Part shown: piece after piece, positions 61,782 through 64,000 of the stretch
Numbering within the stretch: the stretch's first letter is position 1
Layout: the number at the start of each line of letters is the position of its first letter
From: Bog-756 sp963829235
GTDB taxonomy: Bacteria; Actinomycetota; Acidimicrobiia; Acidimicrobiales; RAAP-2
Length of the DNA: 64,000 nucleotides
Direction: 5' to 3'
Assembly: GCA_963829235.1 (NCBI GenBank)
Contig: CAWHIF010000003.1
Location: forward strand, 682,001 to 746,000
Made by a program: the position numbers and the translations under genes
The notes under the pieces: generated by a model
Database searches by the model: none
The model's input: the letters and a program-made list of their open reading frames with translations, nothing else
Told to the model about the DNA's origin: nothing

Positions 61782-63575
61782 ATGAGCGATCGAGCCGACG
61801 GCGACCGGTCGGACCCAGCAGGCGGGCGGCCCTCGAAGCGCTCGGAGGACAGCATCCGCCTCAACCGGCGAGGGTTCATCGCGCTGACCGCGGCCGGCGG
61901 CGTGGCCACCGCCGCAGTCGCCCTCGGAGTCGCCGAGTCGGAGTCGAGTGGCACTCCCAAGGCGGCGGGCAAGGTCGACACCAAGTCCCATCAGCCGCGC
62001 CAGACGGGCAGGTCCGGCGAGTCCGCCGGCAAACGGCCGGCCACCCAGGCCACGACGGTGGTGGACGGGGTGAGGCTCCCCACCTCCCCCTACATCGTCG
62101 CCGAGAACGCCAAGACCGGGCACGCCTGGTGGGTCACCACCCCCCAGGCCGACCGGGGCATCGAGGGCTACGCCGACCAGGTGAGCGCGGTGATCGGCGA
62201 CACCATCACCCTATTCGTGAGCACCAGGGCCGCCCGGTACCACGTCGAGGCCTACCGGATGGGGTACTACCAGGGCATCGGCGGTCGGCTGGTGTGGATG
62301 TCGGGCGAACATCCCGGGGTCCAACAACCGCTCCCGGAGCTCATCTCGGCCACCAATACCATCGAGTGCCGGTGGTCACCGTCGATGGCCATCACCATCG
62401 ATCCGAGCTGGCCTCCCGGGGCCTACCTGTTGAAACTGGTCGGCTCCACCGACGAGCAGCAGTTCGTGCCCTTCTGCGTGCGCGACGACACCTCGCGGGC
62501 GGCCGTCGTCATCCAGCACAGCGTGACCACCTGGCAGGCCTACAACCGCTGGGGTGGTTACAGCCTCTACTACGGCAACACTGGTGGAGCGCTGTCGTTC
62601 ACCCACGACCCCGGCGGCGGCACCTTCGACGACCGGGCCCGGGTGGTCTCGTTCGACCGCCCCTACGACTACGACTGGGCGTCCGGTGCCGCCGACTTCG
62701 TGGGCAACGAACTTCCCGTCATCTACCAGGCCGAGCAGCTGGGGCTGGACGTCACCTACTGGACCGATGTCGACCTGCACGCCAACCCGCAACTCCTCCT
62801 CAACCACAAGGCGCTGATGAGCCTCGGGCACGACGAGTACTGGTCCGCACCGATGCGGAACGGTGCCGCGCACGCGGTGGCCAAGGGTGTGAACCTGGCC
62901 TTCCTCGGGGCCAATGCGTGCTACCGGCAGATCCGCTTCGAGTCGTCACCGCTCGGCGAAAACCGACGCCAGGTGTGCTACAAGTCGGCGGCCGAAGATC
63001 CGATGACCGACGTGAATCCCGAGTTGGTCACGGTCAACTGGCCACAAGAGCCGGTGTCCCGGCCCGAGGCCGAGCTGATCGGCAGCACCTACCAGGACAT
63101 CGAAGCCCAGGCCGACATGGTCATCAGCGATCCGAGCTCCTGGGTGTTCGACGGGCTCGACTTCAACGCCAACGACACGCTGCCCAGCGTGGTCGAGGGC
63201 GAGTTCGACCGCTACGTCCCGAGCGGTGGTGGACCCACCAACCTCGACGTGATCGCCCACTCGATCGTGCCCAACCGGGGAGACAACTACTCGGACGTCA
63301 CCTGGTACACGGTGCCCGGCGGTGGTGGGGTGTTCGCCACCGGCAATGCCGCGTGGGTCGGGCACCTCTCGAACAGCACCCTGATCCCACCGAACGTGCT
63401 CCCCGATGCCACGCCCGGGGTGGCGGGCCCGCTGCTACGGGTCATGCAGAACCTCTATGCCGTCATCGGAATGGGTCCGGCCAGTCTCACCCGGCCGTCA
63501 CAGGGCAACTGGCAGAGCATCTACGCGCCCGGGTCACCCTCGAGCGCGGCACCGAACACGGTCAACGCAGCCTGA
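61782..63575 (+). CDS. Tat-exported protein resembling N,N-dimethylformamidase large subunit
   Basis: It has 597 residues. The N-terminus NRRGFIALTAAGGVATAAVALG has the twin-arginine motif and hydrophobic stretch of a Tat signal. The body contains SPYIVAENAKTGHAWWVTTP, YHVEAYRMGYYQGIGGRLVW, WQAYNRWGGYSLYYGNTGG, SLGHDEYWSAPMRNG and NLAFLGANACYRQIRFE, all typical of the DMFase beta-subunit-like family. Most family members have no known substrate; amidase activity is only suggested. No small subunit gene is nearby. ATG 61782 is the only sensible start. Confidence 0.8.
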   Translation: MSDRADGDRSDPAGGRPSKRSEDSIRLNRRGFIALTAAGGVATAAVALGVAESESSGTPKAAGKVDTKSHQPRQTGRSGESAGKRPATQATTVVDGVRLPTSPYIVAENAKTGHAWWVTTPQADRGIEGYADQVSAVIGDTITLFVSTRAARYHVEAYRMGYYQGIGGRLVWMSGEHPGVQQPLPELISATNTIECRWSPSMAITIDPSWPPGAYLLKLVGSTDEQQFVPFCVRDDTSRAAVVIQHSVTTWQAYNRWGGYSLYYGNTGGALSFTHDPGGGTFDDRARVVSFDRPYDYDWASGAADFVGNELPVIYQAEQLGLDVTYWTDVDLHANPQLLLNHKALMSLGHDEYWSAPMRNGAAHAVAKGVNLAFLGANACYRQIRFESSPLGENRRQVCYKSAAEDPMTDVNPELVTVNWPQEPVSRPEAELIGSTYQDIEAQADMVISDPSSWVFDGLDFNANDTLPSVVEGEFDRYVPSGGGPTNLDVIAHSIVPNRGDNYSDVTWYTVPGGGGVFATGNAAWVGHLSNSTLIPPNVLPDATPGVAGPLLRVMQNLYAVIGMGPASLTRPSQGNWQSIYAPGSPSSAAPNTVNAA

Positions 63576-63644
63576 CCGGCGGGCAGGAGCTGATGCCCCG
63601 GCGGGTGGACACCTGGGACGCAGCTGGTTGGCCCTGCCCGGGAT

Positions 63645-63778
63645 GCAGCGGCCCGGGACGTGGCGGCCTGGAACGCAGCAGCCTGGAACGCAGCGGCCCG
63701 GGACGCAGCAGCCTGGAACGCAGCGGCCCGGGACGCAGCAGCCCGGGACGCAGCAGCCTGGAAGCAGCGGCCCGGGAC
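63645..63778. repeat. 15-bp tandem repeat, nine copies
   Basis: GCAGC[AG]GCC[TC]GG[GA]AC repeats nine times with one base lost in the eighth copy. It reads AAWN/AARD in one frame, but no gene start or ribosome site supports translation. It lies behind the DMFase-like gene. Confidence 0.85.
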
Positions 63779-63798
63779 GTGTAAACGCGTCCCGGGCC
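63769..63798. terminator. Strong hairpin at the end of the repeat tract
   Basis: GGCCCGGGACG and CGTCCCGGGCC form a perfect 11-bp stem with an 8-base loop. It stands between two convergent genes and could stop transcription from both sides, though no T-run follows. Confidence 0.5.
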
Positions 63799-63880
63799 GG
63801 CGAAGTTACCCGATCTCTCTCGTCACGAAACCCGGCGATCTTGAGGCCATTTCATCAACGGCGGCGGCCCCGGCCCCGGT

Positions 63881-64000
63881 TCACTCGCTCAACGTGATGG
63901 GTTGATCGTCGAGGGAAAGCCCCTCGGCGTCACCGGGAAGCTCGACCGACTGCTCGTTCGATTCGGCCAGGGCTGCGTTCTGGGCGGCGAGATGCTCGCG
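63881..64000 (-). CDS. 3' end of a gene entering from the right edge
   Basis: Forty codons are visible, ending in TGA at 63881-63883. The reading REHLAAQNAALAESNEQS... is helical and coiled-coil-like, followed by an acidic tail (GDAEGLSLDDQPITLSE). The protein family cannot be told from this piece. Confidence 0.45.
   Translation of the reverse strand, partial: REHLAAQNAALAESNEQSVELPGDAEGLSLDDQPITLSE

Noticed and set aside
63660..63905. Frame reading AAWN/AARD repeats
   Set aside because: It is produced by the 15-bp DNA repeat and has no start signals; more likely non-coding repeat.

Overview
The window is about 64 kb of very GC-rich DNA with frequent GTG starts and strong GGAGG ribosome sites. 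It carries actinobacterial hallmarks: a DUF222/HNH endonuclease, an F420-type luciferase-like oxidoreductase, PPOX split-barrel proteins, a DosR-type response regulator and a cydDC-cydAB cluster. It most likely comes from the chromosome of an actinomycete. Acidimicrobiia is my best guess, but it is an inference. I see no phage, plasmid, IS element, CRISPR array, rRNA or tRNA.

Positions 1-33,300 look like an oxygen-limitation or dormancy island. At its centre are a DosR/DevR-like regulator (5106-5777, minus) and a divergent heme-GAF histidine kinase (5948-7081, plus) that keeps the residues matching the heme ligand His149 and the Tyr171 of mycobacterial DosS. Nine near-identical 15-bp boxes (consensus GKGACYTTYGGCCCT) lie around them, all but one in intergenic DNA. 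In four of them the box is followed by exactly 21 bp and then [TG][GC]ACAATGG, a fixed box-to-minus-10 geometry; the others have a weaker minus-10 at the same place within one base. Genes behind the boxes include a gene leaving the left edge, a small-protein/Usp/acetyltransferase operon, an arginine deiminase operon (arcD-arcA-arcB-arcC-usp), a PPOX protein, two ABC exporters, a ferritin-like protein and a cytochrome bd operon (cydD-cydC-cydA-cydB, probably with an aquaporin). Acetate kinase, a decayed phosphoketolase, a zinc alcohol dehydrogenase, a Pit phosphate transporter with its DUF47 partner and a GH65 phosphorylase lie among them. Together they suggest ATP production without respiration (arginine fermentation, acetate kinase), high-affinity respiration at low oxygen (bd oxidase) and stress survival (Usp proteins).

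Positions 33,300-50,700 hold mixed metabolic and regulatory genes: a K+ channel, aldo/keto reductase, a TetR gene coupled to a frameshifted NAD(P)-binding gene, a haloalkane dehalogenase, a DUF35/thiolase pair, two methyltransferases, a MerR-PP2C fusion, two short-chain dehydrogenases, and two divergent citrate synthases, one fused to an HTH and the other to a CBS pair.

Positions 50,700-60,600 are a signalling block: a 1115-residue hybrid kinase, a two-receiver protein without output domain, a GAF-GGDEF-EAL protein, a membrane GGDEF protein and an atypical LuxR-type regulator lacking the phosphoacceptor Asp. The right end has an aldo/keto reductase, a Tat-exported protein resembling the DMFase large subunit, several short tandem repeats, and the 3' end of a gene entering from the right. 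Three genes look broken: the phosphoketolase (large internal deletion plus small indels), cydC (one base missing in a G run) and the NAD(P)-binding gene.
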